From: Paramecium sonneborni
Lineage: Eukaryota; Ciliophora; Oligohymenophorea; Peniculida; Parameciidae
Assembly (NCBI GenBank): GCA_905182985.1
Contig: CAJJDN010000042.1
Location: 446,038-510,037, forward strand
Direction: 5' to 3'
Length of the DNA stretch: 64,000 nt
This document shows positions 47,918 to 60,830 of the stretch, piece by piece. The notes under the pieces are model-generated. The model ran no database searches and was not told the DNA's origin. It saw nothing but the letters and a program-made list of their open reading frames with translations. Every line of letters starts with the position of its first letter. Positions within the stretch are counted from its first letter, which is position 1. Position numbers and translations under genes: made by a program.

Positions 47918-50900
47918 ATGTCATCTAAGTAAAAAGCTAACACTTAACAAGCAAGCGATCAGGATTAAACTAAAAAATGAGGAAGAGTCTGATTAATTTT
48001 TTGGATTAATTAATGAGGCCATATCCCAAAAGCGACCTAGATCGAATAGTAGATAAAATAAACCTAAAAAACTTTCAAAAAGGTATATATCAAATATGAG
48101 TTTCTGAGGGAGTAAAAGACATAAAATAATTATATAACATCTATAAAAGAAATTTAATTGAATAAAAATCAGAATGAAAGCTATTGTGAAGGAATAGATG
48201 AAGACATCATAATTAATCGATCAGTTCTCAATTTCGATGTAAAGATTAAATTAAAAATAGCTTATTGATGCTATAGAATTTGAAAATAGTAATTGCCGAA
48301 AATAAGAACATTATAAAGTTTATAAATCTTTTGAAGGTATGATTAATGAGGAATAAAATAACTCTGTTTACTATAAGAACAACCAAAAAAGTCAAGAAAA
48401 TATAAGAGATAATTAAACTGAATTTTTAAAGTCATAAGGATTATTAGAAATTCTAAATGAATACAATGTTGAATCAAAAAAGAATATTCATGATGATAAT
48501 TATAATTTGATATTGATAAATTCTCAAGGAATAGAAGCTATATTGAATAACTTCCATAATTATTTTGACCCATATCCCTTTTTGAAATTAAGAAAATATA
48601 TTGTTCTTTTATTGGAGATTTTATCCTAAATTTGTTATAATATCATATCAAGTAAAATTTATCGATATGTGATGCTTGTATTAATAACTATCAATATAAT
48701 ATTTTTAATAACTAAATATTATAGTAATCTTTATGAATTATATTAATCATTTTTTGATTCATAATAATAAGGTAATAATAACAACTAATTTAGTATTTTT
48801 TATAATATATGTTCTTGAAATCAGTATTCGAATAGTTGGACATAATATAATTAATTTTTGTTGTGAATTTTGGAATATCTTTGATTTATTAAATGTAGTG
48901 ATTTTAGGTTTGGTGACATATGGACTAATATCTTTTGATTTTTCACCATTAAGAGCAATAAGAGTATTAATTTTTTTAAGTTAATTATCTTCATAATTGT
49001 AATTAACTTTCAAAGCCTTAATTTAATCTTTTTAATATATGTTAGAAGCTTTATTAATTGTATTAATATTTTGTGTTTTCTTTGCTAATGTTGGTCATCA
49101 TTAATTTGCAACATCATTTTACAATAGATGTGTTTACTTAGAATATGGATATGTATTAACTGATTAATATTGTGGATGGCTTGATTGTCCAGATAATTCA
49201 TAATGTATAAACATTCCTATTATTTTTGCTCCAGATCCCATAACTAACTTTAATAATTTTATTAATTCTTTCATTTCTATAATAAGAATTATAACAATGG
49301 ATAATTGGACTGATTTAATGTATCCTACTCTTTATACATTAAGTCCATTGACTTGGATTTACTTTGTATTTGTTATATTCATAGTTGGGTTTTTTGCATT
49401 TAATTTAATTATTGCCATATTGAAAACATATTATTCTCATATAGTCTCAGGATATTCTTAAGATTAAGAAAATATTAAAAAAGGATAAATAGAACAAATA
49501 AAAATAAATTTGAGATTTATTAAAAATTTAGGACTTTATCAAAAATTAAAAGTACTTTAAAAAGCTAAGTTACATTCATAATAACAAGATTATTCTTAAT
49601 TCAGCAACTAATCAACAATTAAATAACCTTTCTTATAATAATAGACTGTTAATTCATCAATCATATCTCCTTAAGTTTAAGCAAGAATTGTTGCTAAAAG
49701 TACTGCTAAAAAAATACAAAGATTTGTCAAAAAACAAATAGAATAAACACAAAAAAAAAAATAATATGCTCATTTTCTTTCAGCCAGGCAAAGAAAAGAA
49801 ATGGAAGAATTGAATAATCAAAAAAAAAATAATTTTATAGGGAAAATTAAATCTTCTTGTACTTTAAGATATATAATTTTACCTAAAAGATCATTAATTT
49901 TAGAATAGACACTTTAATTTTAAAATTAAAATGATGACGAAATGGAAATTTTACATTAATTATAGACACATGATGTATTAGGTTGGAAAGTATAAATTGT
50001 ATTTAAAGATTATGTTTCAAACTCATAAGGAGAAGTTTTAGGATAAAAACAAGAATATTTATTAAAAGAAAAAAAATTAATTTCTGAATTGTAAAAAATT
50101 AGATCCAAAAAAATTAATTAATTCTATTTTGATAATGAAAATTTAAAATAATTCTATTACAATTGTAAAAAAAAGATTAGAAATACTTCTTTACCTATAA
50201 ATAAAACAAATAGAAAAATTTAATTTCAAACTTAAACATTTGAAGAATTAAGAGATGATGAAATATAAATTTCATCTCCCAAAAGATAATCATCAAGTTT
50301 TGAAAGGAAATTTAAATTTCCAAGAAAAACTATATAATCACTAAAACAATAAAAAAGTGATTTTTTTTTTGAATTTCCAGAGTATTAGGAAGGGGAGGCT
50401 TTTATAGTTTTAAATGGCGATAAAAGGAATTACGCGTCTGTATCTATCTTAATCAATAGAACATTAGAAAATGAATAAATAATTACAGATACAGAAGATT
50501 TAAATAGTTTATTTTTTCAATATTTGAAATATCGTGTAATTATTTAATTTTTATTAATAGAGAATGGAAATAAAGGAAAATGTAATATATAAAAAAAATA
50601 TTTCATTTTTTGATGTGTTAAAAAATAAAAAATTAAATTTAATATCTATTTTTAGATCCTTAAACTCTAAAGAGACTCATATTTGGATGATAGGATTTAC
50701 TGGTTTATGGAAGTCTTTCTAATTAAAAATTAAAATGTTAATAAATAATAGTTTAATAAATTTAATTTTTGACTTTTCAAATTTGGTAAGTTTTTGTGTA
50801 TTATGTTCTATTGGATTTTTAGAAGAAAAAGTAATAGAATAAATAAATTTTTCTATGACCATTCAATTAATTATTCAAATAATTTTGAAGTTAATAAGTT

Positions 50901-53900
50901 AAGGCATAAGTATATAAAATAAACTATTATTAAGTTTTATTTGGAAGTGAAGGGGAAAATATATTGGACTCTCTCATAATAATAACTTAAATTATTTATA
51001 GCATTATGACATCTATGGATATTCCATTAAAAGAAAATTTTGCAAGTGAATTAAAGACTCTCAGAGCATCAAATGCTATATTATTATATAGGATTATTAA
51101 ATATAATTAATTTGTGACCAGAATTATGAGAATTGCTAGGATAACATTTAAAAAGTAGAAATAATATTTGTATCAATAGATATTTAAGTTTAATGTTTTT
51201 AATGTTATCAATTATATTGATATTTTCAATTTTGGGAATGCAATTTTTTATTGAAAATTTTAAAGAGAATGAAAGTTTATCATAATTACATTCTTTTAAA
51301 AGTTTTGCTAAATCTTGGATGACTATATTTAATATAAGTACAAATGATGATGCAGTTGGTATGTTAAAAGTAGTAATAAAATTTTAAAAACCTTGGATAG
51401 GAATACTTTTTTATTTGATAACTGTATTTACGATTAATTATCTAATTTATGGACTTGTTATGGCAGTATTATTAGATGCTTTTTCTTCTGAATTAGAAAG
51501 AGTAGTAGAAAATTAATAAGATCAGTCTTTATTTTTAGCAAAAAAAGTAGGGATATAAGAAAACATTTAATTAAATTGTCAGTAAGAAATGTTGACTGAA
51601 ATTTAAGAAAATTAGTAATAGAAATGTTATAAATTTTAGAGCTTAAGAATCAAGTACTTAACCAACTAAATCTCATTCATCTAAACGTCGTACAAAAATT
51701 AATATAAGAGATTTACCAGAGACTTCTTAAAAGTTATTTATGAAAAAGAGAAAAAGATAAAGTAAAGTTAATTGATTTATGTTAGAGTTTGTTTATTATG
51801 AAGATACTAAATGTGCAGAATCATGCTTTATGTTTTCTTATAATAATAGATTTAGAAAAATATGTTATAGAGTTTGTAGAAGTTTACCATTTAAAATTAT
51901 AAATGATGTTACAATAATTATTTCTGTAGTATTTTAAATCTTAGCTCATTTTCAATTATCAAAGAAGTATTTATTACTTGGATCAAATATGGATAGTTAT
52001 TTAGAGACTAATTTATTTATTTAGAATTTTATTATTTTAGTAATATTTATTATTGAAATAATTGCAAAAGGATTTATTTTAAATGAAGGAACAATTTTAA
52101 GAGATTTTTGGAAGCTTGTTAATATGACATATACAACTTCTTATTTTTTAAGTTTTATTAGTTAAGCACCTATTTTAAAAGTAGCACTAAATTTAAGTAA
52201 AATATTATATAACTTAGTATTTTGTAGACCATTAATGATGGTTAATATGTTTGATAGTGTTTAAGGAGTAAAGAATGCAATGGTGAAGAGTTTATATTAA
52301 ATAATTAATATAGTTGCAGTAATTTTATTGGTTTTTATGGTTTTTAATGTATTTGCAATGCATTTATATTAAAATAAAATGGGATATTGTGATAATTTAA
52401 TGAATTTTGATATTAGTTACTCTGAATGTTAAAGGGAAAATAAATAATGGATTAATCATCCTTATAATTTTGATAATTTAATAAATGGACTATTTACTTT
52501 AACTATGATATCTTCATTAGATGCCTGGGGTGAAATAATGTAAGTTTGCTATAATGCAAGTAATTTAAATGCTGGTCCTTCTCCTTTTGCAATTTAATGG
52601 GCTACATATTTATTATTTGTTTCATTTATTTTTATAGGTGCAATGTTTTTTATGGGTTTTTTAACTGGTGTTTTATTTACAGAATTTTAAAAGTTTACTA
52701 AAAAAATTGAGAATAAAAATTTAACTTAAGATTAATCTTAATTTATTTAAATCTGTTCAATAGTAATAGAATAAAAACCTAACTATTCTCATACTCCTCA
52801 TTCAAAAATAAGGAAATTAGCATATAAGATAGTATTCAGTTAAATGTAAAATATTAATTATTATTGTTAGTTATAAATATTTTTATAATTGTATATTGGT
52901 GACAAATAGTATTGTATTATGTTTTTTATTTGATATAAGAACAGTATATACTAGAAATTTGGCTAATGATTTATATTAATTACATGCAGTGGTATTTGCA
53001 ATAGATTGTATAATAAAGATTTTGGCATATGGAGTCACAAGATATTTAGCTTCTTCTTGGAGGTTAATAGAATTAATAATAACAATAATATCATTGGCAG
53101 ATTTTTCATATGATTTAAAAAATAAATGGTTTCATCATTTTACAAATGGATCATAAGAGGAAATAATAATATATTTTGCAAGAATATTCTTAATCTTTAG
53201 AGATATTAAGATTCTATTGATATTTCAAGAGTTTAAAGGGCTTTAAAGGCTAATGCGAGTCTTATTCTTTTCATCTTCTTTACTAGTGAAAATATTATAC
53301 ATTTAAATAACTATATAAGCAACATATGCTTTAATAGGTACTAGGTTATTTGGCCATATAACAAAAGTATGTAAATATTAATAGATTAGGGTTCAGCAAT
53401 TGATGAATATTATCTTAATTTTCGTAATTTCATTAATTCTGCTTTGGTTTTATTTAAATGCACAACAGGAGATGATTGGAGAGCATTAATAATTGATTGT
53501 TCTAGATCCAATATATATTGTCATTAAGATTCATAATAATGTGGTTCTGGTTGGGCTTATTTATACTTTTTATCATATTATTTACTATCAAATATAATAG
53601 TTATGAATTTATTTGTTTTAGCTTTAGTTGATTAATTTGAAAGTATTATAATTATCAGTAAATATCATAGGTTTTTTTAGCACAACAACAAATGTAATCT
53701 AAACATTTGTTGAAAACATAGATCATTTTTGTAATTGTTGGTGTCGATATACTTATGATACTAAAGGATAGAAAATGCATACAAGATATATAGGCAGATT
53801 TTTATTAGATTTAAATTAGCCTCTTGGTGCTTAAAAGGGAGATAATATTTGGGATGCTGCAAAAGATGCATTTCATTTTAGAATTAGAGCGTAATTTATT

Positions 53901-54662
53901 ATTATTATTCTATTTAGAGATAAAAGAAGTTACGTTAATTTTAATGAATTATTATATGAAACTTTAAGATATGCCTTTTTAGAAAAAGTATTTAAAGAAG
54001 GATCATAAGCAGGAAGAACTGAAATGAAATTATTTGATATGGCAATGAAAAGAAAATTAAATTATAAAACTAAAGAAAATCAAACGGATTTTGAATTTAA
54101 AGGTGATATAAGATAATTGGATTCAATAGATAGTTCATTTAATTTTAAATACTCTTATTAAAACTTTAACATTTTGTAAGAGTATTTACATTTGCTTATC
54201 ATTTTTAAAACATGGAAATCATACTCTAAGAATCTATTTGAAAAATCGAAAAGAGGACTCTAGAATTTTACTGAGTAATCAAGTGATGATCAATATGATT
54301 ATATGTAATCATACAGTTTACATACTAAAGATGGATTGTAGGGATAATCTGAAGAGAAACTTTATGCCTCATAAGCTATTGATGAATAAAATAAATAGGA
54401 AATATTATAGAATTTCATAGAGTCGAACAAATATAGATTAACAAATTATAATTCATAAAATAGTTCAACTTTTCATGGTGTTATTTATTAACCTGCAGTA
54501 ACCAATAATAATCATTTGAACAGAATGTAATCCACATGTTTAGAAGCATATAATCAAGCTAATTATAGATCTATTTTAAAAAAGAAATGTTAAACATTAA
54601 CATTGAATGATATCCGCAATTGTTAGAACAATAAAAAGTCTAATCAAAATTAATTAACCTGA
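47918..54662 (+). CDS. Four-repeat voltage-gated cation channel alpha subunit, Ca2+-channel type
   Basis: Thirteen introns (47929-47962, 48083-48108, 48239-48260, 48772-48793, 50536-50560, 50910-50934, 51155-51179, 51615-51639, 51762-51785, 52846-52870, 53367-53389, 53643-53670, 53891-53917) leave exactly 2138 codons, encoding 2137 aa. Four six-TM repeats are visible. Pore loops read TMDNWTDLM (I), STNDDAVGM (II), SLDAWGEIM (III) and TGDDWRALI (IV), so the selectivity ring appears to be all Asp rather than Glu. After the last TM, FCNCWCRYTYDTKGQKM and LLDLNQPLG match the CaV post-S6 region. Paramecium Ca2+ action potentials and ciliary reversal depend on such channels. The C-terminal ~250 residues are Q/N/S-rich. 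Confidence 0.92.
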
Positions 54663-54835
54663 TCTCAACTTTAAGATTAATTCAATTATTAATAAATAAT
54701 CAGTAAAAATTATTTTAATATGCCTTTGCTTATCTGACAATATTCTTTTCTTTTAATCATTAATGATAAATTTATTATTTTTCGTTTATTTTTGAAGTAT
54801 TTTCTTATTATATAAAATATAAATTTGTTTTCAAG

Positions 54836-56778
54836 ATGGACACAGAAGAAGAATGCTTTTCTGGAGATGAAATTGATCAATTTAATTGTCCTAAACATTA
54901 ATTAATTTATACAAGTAAACTATAACCTTTTATTAATTCATTAGATTACTGTACAACTACATAATAATTATTATGCTAAGAATGTATGATCAAATGTAGC
55001 TTAAAAGTTCAAAATATTATTTCAATTGAAAAAGTAAAACACATACTAGAATTTAGGCTCTGAATAACATAAGTTAATAAAATAAATAACAATTACAGAA
55101 AGTTTAAAAAATCATTAAAAACTACAATAATCTTGATGATTAAATTTAAAAAGAAAATAATCAGATTAATAAAATGTCATAAGTTCAAATTTAATCATTA
55201 AATTCCATTTGCACTTAAATAATAGAAAGTGTATAATTGAAATTTTAAGAACTAATTGAATAAGTTGAAGTACATAAAATGAAACACTTACAATCTTTAT
55301 AAGATTCAAAAGTACAACTAATTATAAATATAAAAGTGTATAATAGATGAATATAAGGCAAGAGGAATTTAATTAGAAAAGAATATTGTTAATTAATAAA
55401 ATACATCTGGATATGAGTAATTAAAAAAGTTTAGAGAATATTATACAATAAATTGTAAGACAATTAAAGAACTTGAAAATGAATACGATAATTTATCACA
55501 AGCACCTAAAATTTAATATTAGTAATTATAAATTAGAAATACAACTGATATAGTTAAATAGATTTCAAATATGATGAATATATTAGAAAGAGATTCAGAT
55601 TCTAGAATAAAAAGAATATCATCCAAATTATTTTAATAACCAAATACTTCAAGAGCAAGTCCATTTTCTAAAAAAGGCTTTACTTAACATAGTTCACCTC
55701 ATTTTAGTTTACAATCATCAAAATAATAAATGAGAAAGACAGAAGTAAAGTAAATCACTTTAGATATACCAACAGATTTAAGTTCAATTTTAGATAAAGC
55801 ATCTCCTGAATAATCAATTATTAATGATTTTTTTAGTAATAAATAATCATTAAGTGAACATTCAATTTCAAAATTGGAAATACCAATTTAAAATTAAACA
55901 TAATTTTATATTATTGGTGGATTATTGAAAGGTTAAAGATAAAATCTAATTGAAATTGTTGATATATAATTAAGACAATCTAGTTAGCATGATTTTTTAG
56001 TTTCAAATCGTTATGGATTTTAAATTGCATATCATGGAAATTAAATTTTATTGATTGGAGGAAAACAAGAAGGCATAAGAACTGCCTTATGTGAATCATA
56101 TGATCCAAATTTAAAATAATCTAAAATATCTTAATTAATACTTACAAAAGGAGTCAGTGGATTGGCATCAAAATAAATAGGAAATAAATTATATATTTCA
56201 GGAGGTAAAACAGATTAAGGAGTTTAAGATATATTTTAACTTATAAATTTGGATACCTATTAAACAAAAAATCTATTATCAGTTCCTATTAAATGTTATA
56301 ATCATACATTAGTTTAAGGTAATGAACCTAATTCTATGTATATATTTGATGAATAAGGATGTTTCAAATATGATATGACAAATAATCTATGGAAAAAAAT
56401 CAAATCTCCAAATTATCCAAGAAGAAGTCATGTATCTTTAACTCTTCCAGATGGAATATGGATTTTCGGAGGAAGATCTGGTAAAAAGTATATTAAATAA
56501 ATTGAAAAATATGATGAAACAGATTAATAATTTTATTAAATGGGAGAATTATTATGTCCTGTTGTTAAATTTGATGCAATAGTAAGTGATGATTATTAAT
56601 TTGTATATTTAGTTGGAGGAAAAACTTAAGAAAATATTCCTAGTTCAAACATTTGGAGGTATTTTTTTTATTTTATTTAAATATCAATAGATATTCCATT
56701 CTGAATAATTAATGTATCCTTTATAGTTAATTTGCAAAACCCAGATATTCTCATAAGTTGATACCTAAAAAAGTTTGA
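54836..56778 (+). CDS. Kelch-repeat beta-propeller protein with N-terminal zinc-finger-like and coiled-coil regions
   Basis: Introns 55034-55056, 55312-55336 and 56659-56690 give 620 aa. The N-terminus has a B-box-like Cys/His set (FNCPKHQ ... CQECMIKC) followed by ~250 residues of coiled coil (IQKENNQINKMSQVQIQSLN) and an S/Q-rich linker. The C-terminal ~320 residues form kelch blades with the double-Gly signature: FYIIGGLLKG, ILLIGGKQEG, LYISGGKTDQ, IWIFGGRSGK, VYLVGGKTQE. The arrangement resembles TRIM-like or scaffold proteins, and no enzymatic domain is seen. The gene is complete before the N gap, and its 3' half is repeated after it. Confidence 0.85.
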
Positions 56779-56843
56779 TTTTAATTAATAAATTTATATT
56801 ATCAACTGTTATTATTCTAATTCAAAAATAATCCTTATGCTTA
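55815..56843. repeat. Copy 1 of a 1029-bp duplicate before an N gap
   Basis: This repeats at 56895-57923 (offset 1080) and ends exactly at the first N. One difference was noticed: A at 56118 versus C at 57198, which changes a TAA (Gln) to TCA (Ser) in the kelch region. Confidence 0.9.
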
Positions 56844-56894
56844 NNNNNNNNNNNNNNNNNNNNNNNNNNNNNNNNNNNNNNNNNNNNNNNNNNN
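56844..56894. other. Assembly gap (51 N)
   Basis: The gap lies between two near-identical 1029-bp segments and probably marks an unmerged contig overlap rather than missing sequence. Confidence 0.95.
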
Positions 56895-57923
56895 CAATTA
56901 TTAATGATTTTTTTAGTAATAAATAATCATTAAGTGAACATTCAATTTCAAAATTGGAAATACCAATTTAAAATTAAACATAATTTTATATTATTGGTGG
57001 ATTATTGAAAGGTTAAAGATAAAATCTAATTGAAATTGTTGATATATAATTAAGACAATCTAGTTAGCATGATTTTTTAGTTTCAAATCGTTATGGATTT
57101 TAAATTGCATATCATGGAAATTAAATTTTATTGATTGGAGGAAAACAAGAAGGCATAAGAACTGCCTTATGTGAATCATATGATCCAAATTTAAAATCAT
57201 CTAAAATATCTTAATTAATACTTACAAAAGGAGTCAGTGGATTGGCATCAAAATAAATAGGAAATAAATTATATATTTCAGGAGGTAAAACAGATTAAGG
57301 AGTTTAAGATATATTTTAACTTATAAATTTGGATACCTATTAAACAAAAAATCTATTATCAGTTCCTATTAAATGTTATAATCATACATTAGTTTAAGGT
57401 AATGAACCTAATTCTATGTATATATTTGATGAATAAGGATGTTTCAAATATGATATGACAAATAATCTATGGAAAAAAATCAAATCTCCAAATTATCCAA
57501 GAAGAAGTCATGTATCTTTAACTCTTCCAGATGGAATATGGATTTTCGGAGGAAGATCTGGTAAAAAGTATATTAAATAAATTGAAAAATATGATGAAAC
57601 AGATTAATAATTTTATTAAATGGGAGAATTATTATGTCCTGTTGTTAAATTTGATGCAATAGTAAGTGATGATTATTAATTTGTATATTTAGTTGGAGGA
57701 AAAACTTAAGAAAATATTCCTAGTTCAAACATTTGGAGGTATTTTTTTTATTTTATTTAAATATCAATAGATATTCCATTCTGAATAATTAATGTATCCT
57801 TTATAGTTAATTTGCAAAACCCAGATATTCTCATAAGTTGATACCTAAAAAAGTTTGATTTTAATTAATAAATTTATATTATCAACTGTTATTATTCTAA
57901 TTCAAAAATAATCCTTATGCTTA
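56895..57923. repeat. Copy 2 of the 1029-bp duplicate, with 3' kelch fragment
   Basis: It starts in the middle of the kelch frame without a start codon and carries its C-terminal part to a TGA at 57856-57858. It should be treated as the same gene as 54836-56778, not as a second paralogue. Confidence 0.88.
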
Positions 57924-58512
57924 CACTAATTCTATTTTTAATAAATTGATAAATCATCAATAGAATGAATTTAATAACAATCTTATAAATTAATAATAAA
58001 ATATATAAAATGATTGTAGAAGGAATAACTTGAATTTATTTTGAAAAAAAAACAATTAATTTTTTAAATACTAATTTAACATGATGGAAATTAATAGATA
58101 TTAAAGAACTAAATGATGTAATCAATTAAAATCAAGAACAAAGAAATCAAATTTATGAGATAAAATAATAATTAAAAAATAGTAATCATGAGAAAAGGTA
58201 AATTTATTTTTAGACTTGATAGCAATATTCAAGGATCTAAATAAAAATTTTGAATACTTTTGAATTTTATCAGGGTCCATCAATTTTATTTATTCTAAAA
58301 ATTATTAATTTTAAACAACAAAGACATTTTATTTTTTGAATTCCCATCATTAAAAAGAAAAAAATAAAGATACATATAATTCATTTTAGTTTCTTTTTTC
58401 ATTCATTTATTTCATAATAAAAATTCATTTAAAAATACTTAATACTAAATATAATCCAATATATTATATTAAATAAGCAACAATAACTATTTTAATTTTA
58501 AAATTAATATTT
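57859..58512. other. Intergenic DNA with a small helical frame fragment
   Basis: A short stretch near 58090-58200 reads LIDIKELNDVINQNQEQRNQ and a further helical segment, without a start codon or clear stop context. It may be a remnant. Otherwise the sequence is AT-rich and featureless. Confidence 0.35.
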
Positions 58513-59394
58513 ATGAGTAAAGCATCCCATAGTCCAAACGATTTGATCGAATTTGAAAATCACAATCGAAATTCTTCTTTTGGAAAGAGTAAAAAATATT
58601 AATTTGAATATAGAATTATTGTCAACAGTTCCAAATGTTCCTGCATTCGGTTTTGGAACATCCAGTAGACATTAAGCATCATAAGTATATAGGGAAAACA
58701 GACTTATGGAAAAAGGTAAACATAGTCCAGGTCCAATTTATAATCCAATAAATAATTTTTATCATTAAGTTCCTAGAGCTCCAAGTGCCAAATTGGGAAC
58801 ATCTACAAGATAGAGTTTAAATTCAAATCATTATGACTATTATAAAAGATAAGATTAGGATGTATTATTTTAGAAATCATATAGTTTGAACCTAAAAAAG
58901 CTGATCATCTTAGAAAATGGTCTGCAGGAACAGTCAGATTTGGATAAGAATAACGATTCTTATAAAAAGAAATTACTAAAACTCCAGGTCCCAATTATGA
59001 TTTAACTTAAAGAGAATAAGGCCCAAAATATACTATGGGTAATAGAAGAGCTCATTCTATTTCTTTTTCAACTCCAAGTACAGTTGGACCTGGAACTTAC
59101 AAACCAAAAAAAGATTTCTCTACAGAATTGCAAGAATAACCAAAATATTCATTTACAAAGGCTCCAAAGATACCACAATAAAAGAATATTGATAAAAATT
59201 AGACTTATTATGTACAGTATAATATTGTATTCTATGAATTTAGAGAAAGTGTAGGAGCTTAAGTTGTTTCTACTAAACCAAATAAACCAGCTTTTAGTTT
59301 TGGCAAAGGAATAAGAGAAGCTAAATTAGCTATGTACAAAAATGATTTTGTAAAGATTGGGGTAAACTTAAAGATCGCACATCCAAAATTTTGA
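58513..59394 (+). CDS. STPGR (sperm-tail PG-rich repeat)/SHIPPO-like protein, 268 aa
   Basis: After introns 58589-58613, 58862-58884 and 59217-59243 the frame contains repeated Pro-Gly-Pro units typical of STPGR proteins: KHSPGPIYNPINN, ITKTPGPNYDLTQ and STVGPGTYKPKKD, alternating with FGFGTSSRH- and FSFGKGIRE-type F-G motifs. Such proteins are known from sperm tails and as microtubule-associated ciliary proteins, so an axonemal or cortical microtubule role in this ciliate is likely. The stop lies 12 bp from that of the convergent carboxypeptidase-like gene. Confidence 0.87.
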
Positions 59395-59406
59395 ATTAAA
59401 AATGTT

Positions 59407-60830
59407 TCACAATAACTTTATTAGAATTTCAGCATCTTTAAATCTTTAAAGCATATTTGAACTTTGTAAAACTATTACAATTGCATCAAAATCATCAGTC
59501 TTATAGTATCCACTAAAACATGGACCAGCATTTGATGTAATTCCAGTTTTAATACCTTCCCATCCTTCTTTTTTTAACAATTTATTAGTATTTTTCCATT
59601 TATAATAAGTTCCTTATTTTCCTTAATCAGTAATTGCATAAGTTTTAAAACATCTTGTATTAACTATTTCCATAAATTCTTATATTTTAATACATTCTTC
59701 AACTAATTTATAGATATCTAATGCACAAGAGACATTCAAAGTATCATTTAATCCATGAACAGAATTATAATTAGTTTTATCCATTTTCAAAATATCTGCA
59801 TGATTATTCATCATCTATAAGAATTAAGCTCTTAATTAAAATTTATTTTTTTCAATTTCTAATTCACAATCTATATAATGTCCATTACAATATCTTTGAA
59901 TATTATCACAAGTTTTTAAAAATGCTATTGAATAACTTAAAACTAATGCTGCATCATTTCCTGATGGCAACATCATTGCAAATAATAATTATTTTACATT
60001 CATTATTCCTCCTGCATTAAGAAAAGCGCTAGTACCATCTATACATTCAGCATGTCCAGGAATTTTAATTCTTATAGATTCCATATCAATTCGTTTTTCT
60101 TCTAAAAATTTCAAAGTTGTATAACAAGTCATTACTTTTGTAATTGATGCTACTTCACTTTTTTATTGATCTTAATATGAATATATTTTTTAAAACTTTG
60201 TTTCACCTTTATTCCTTTTAAAAATAGCCCATTTCTTAGAACTAACTTTGTGTTTTATTTTAGAACTAATAGGTAATGAAATTGACAGAACATCACTTTT
60301 ACTTCCTTAACTAACGATGCTTTTTTAACTCATTATACTTAATCCTGCTGTTGAAATAGGTTATTTTGGCTATTATTCTTTTCTTACAAAATACTCTTAT
60401 ATTAAAATTTTTTTTACTTGTGACTTCTCTCTATTATATTTCTGCATATTTTTTTATCCTCTGTCTCATTACTTAACCAGGTAATATTGGAAAACTATTT
60501 ATTTACAAGGTTTGAATTTGTTTCTTCTTTTTCTCTTCTTAAGCATATCTTTACAATGCTTCTAAATAGGTTTCAATATATGTGAACTCTGAATGATTTT
60601 CACTTCTTTTCTTATTATCGTATAACTTTTACTCTTTATTTAACACTCTCATTTATATAATATCTTAAAGGCGTCTGCATTGGTATATTATTATGGGGCT
60701 TTGTTGTAGCACTTTTCAAACTCCTACCTTTTAATTCAGGTAGAGCTATCTAAGAATCATCTGAAGTTGATTATGCGCTTTTTCGATGAAATTTTTATAA
60801 TGATACTGACAATCCTTCCTTTTGATTCAT
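59407..60830 (-). CDS. Peptidase S11-like D,D-carboxypeptidase/beta-lactamase-fold protein
   Basis: The domain carries the full penicillin-binding signature set: SxxK as SITK (in ASITKVMTCY), SxN as SGN (in LPSGNDAALVL) and KTG (in GIKTGITSNAG). The fold is that of bacterial D-Ala-D-Ala carboxypeptidases. Two 22-nt introns (60611-60632, 60396-60417) join a ~120-aa N-terminal ciliate-type extension (SLKSATTKPHNNIPMQTPLR; EALQRYAQEEKKKQ) to the domain, giving 459 aa. TAA/TAG Gln codons and introns show it is a resident gene, not contamination. No signal peptide is seen. A target in a peptidoglycan-free host is unknown; digestion of bacterial walls or another amide substrate is possible. Confidence 0.87.

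Noticed and set aside
59407..60830. Bacterial contamination as the source of the S11 carboxypeptidase-like gene
   Set aside because: It has two 22-nt introns, TAA/TAG glutamine codons and local base composition, and it is embedded between typical ciliate genes.
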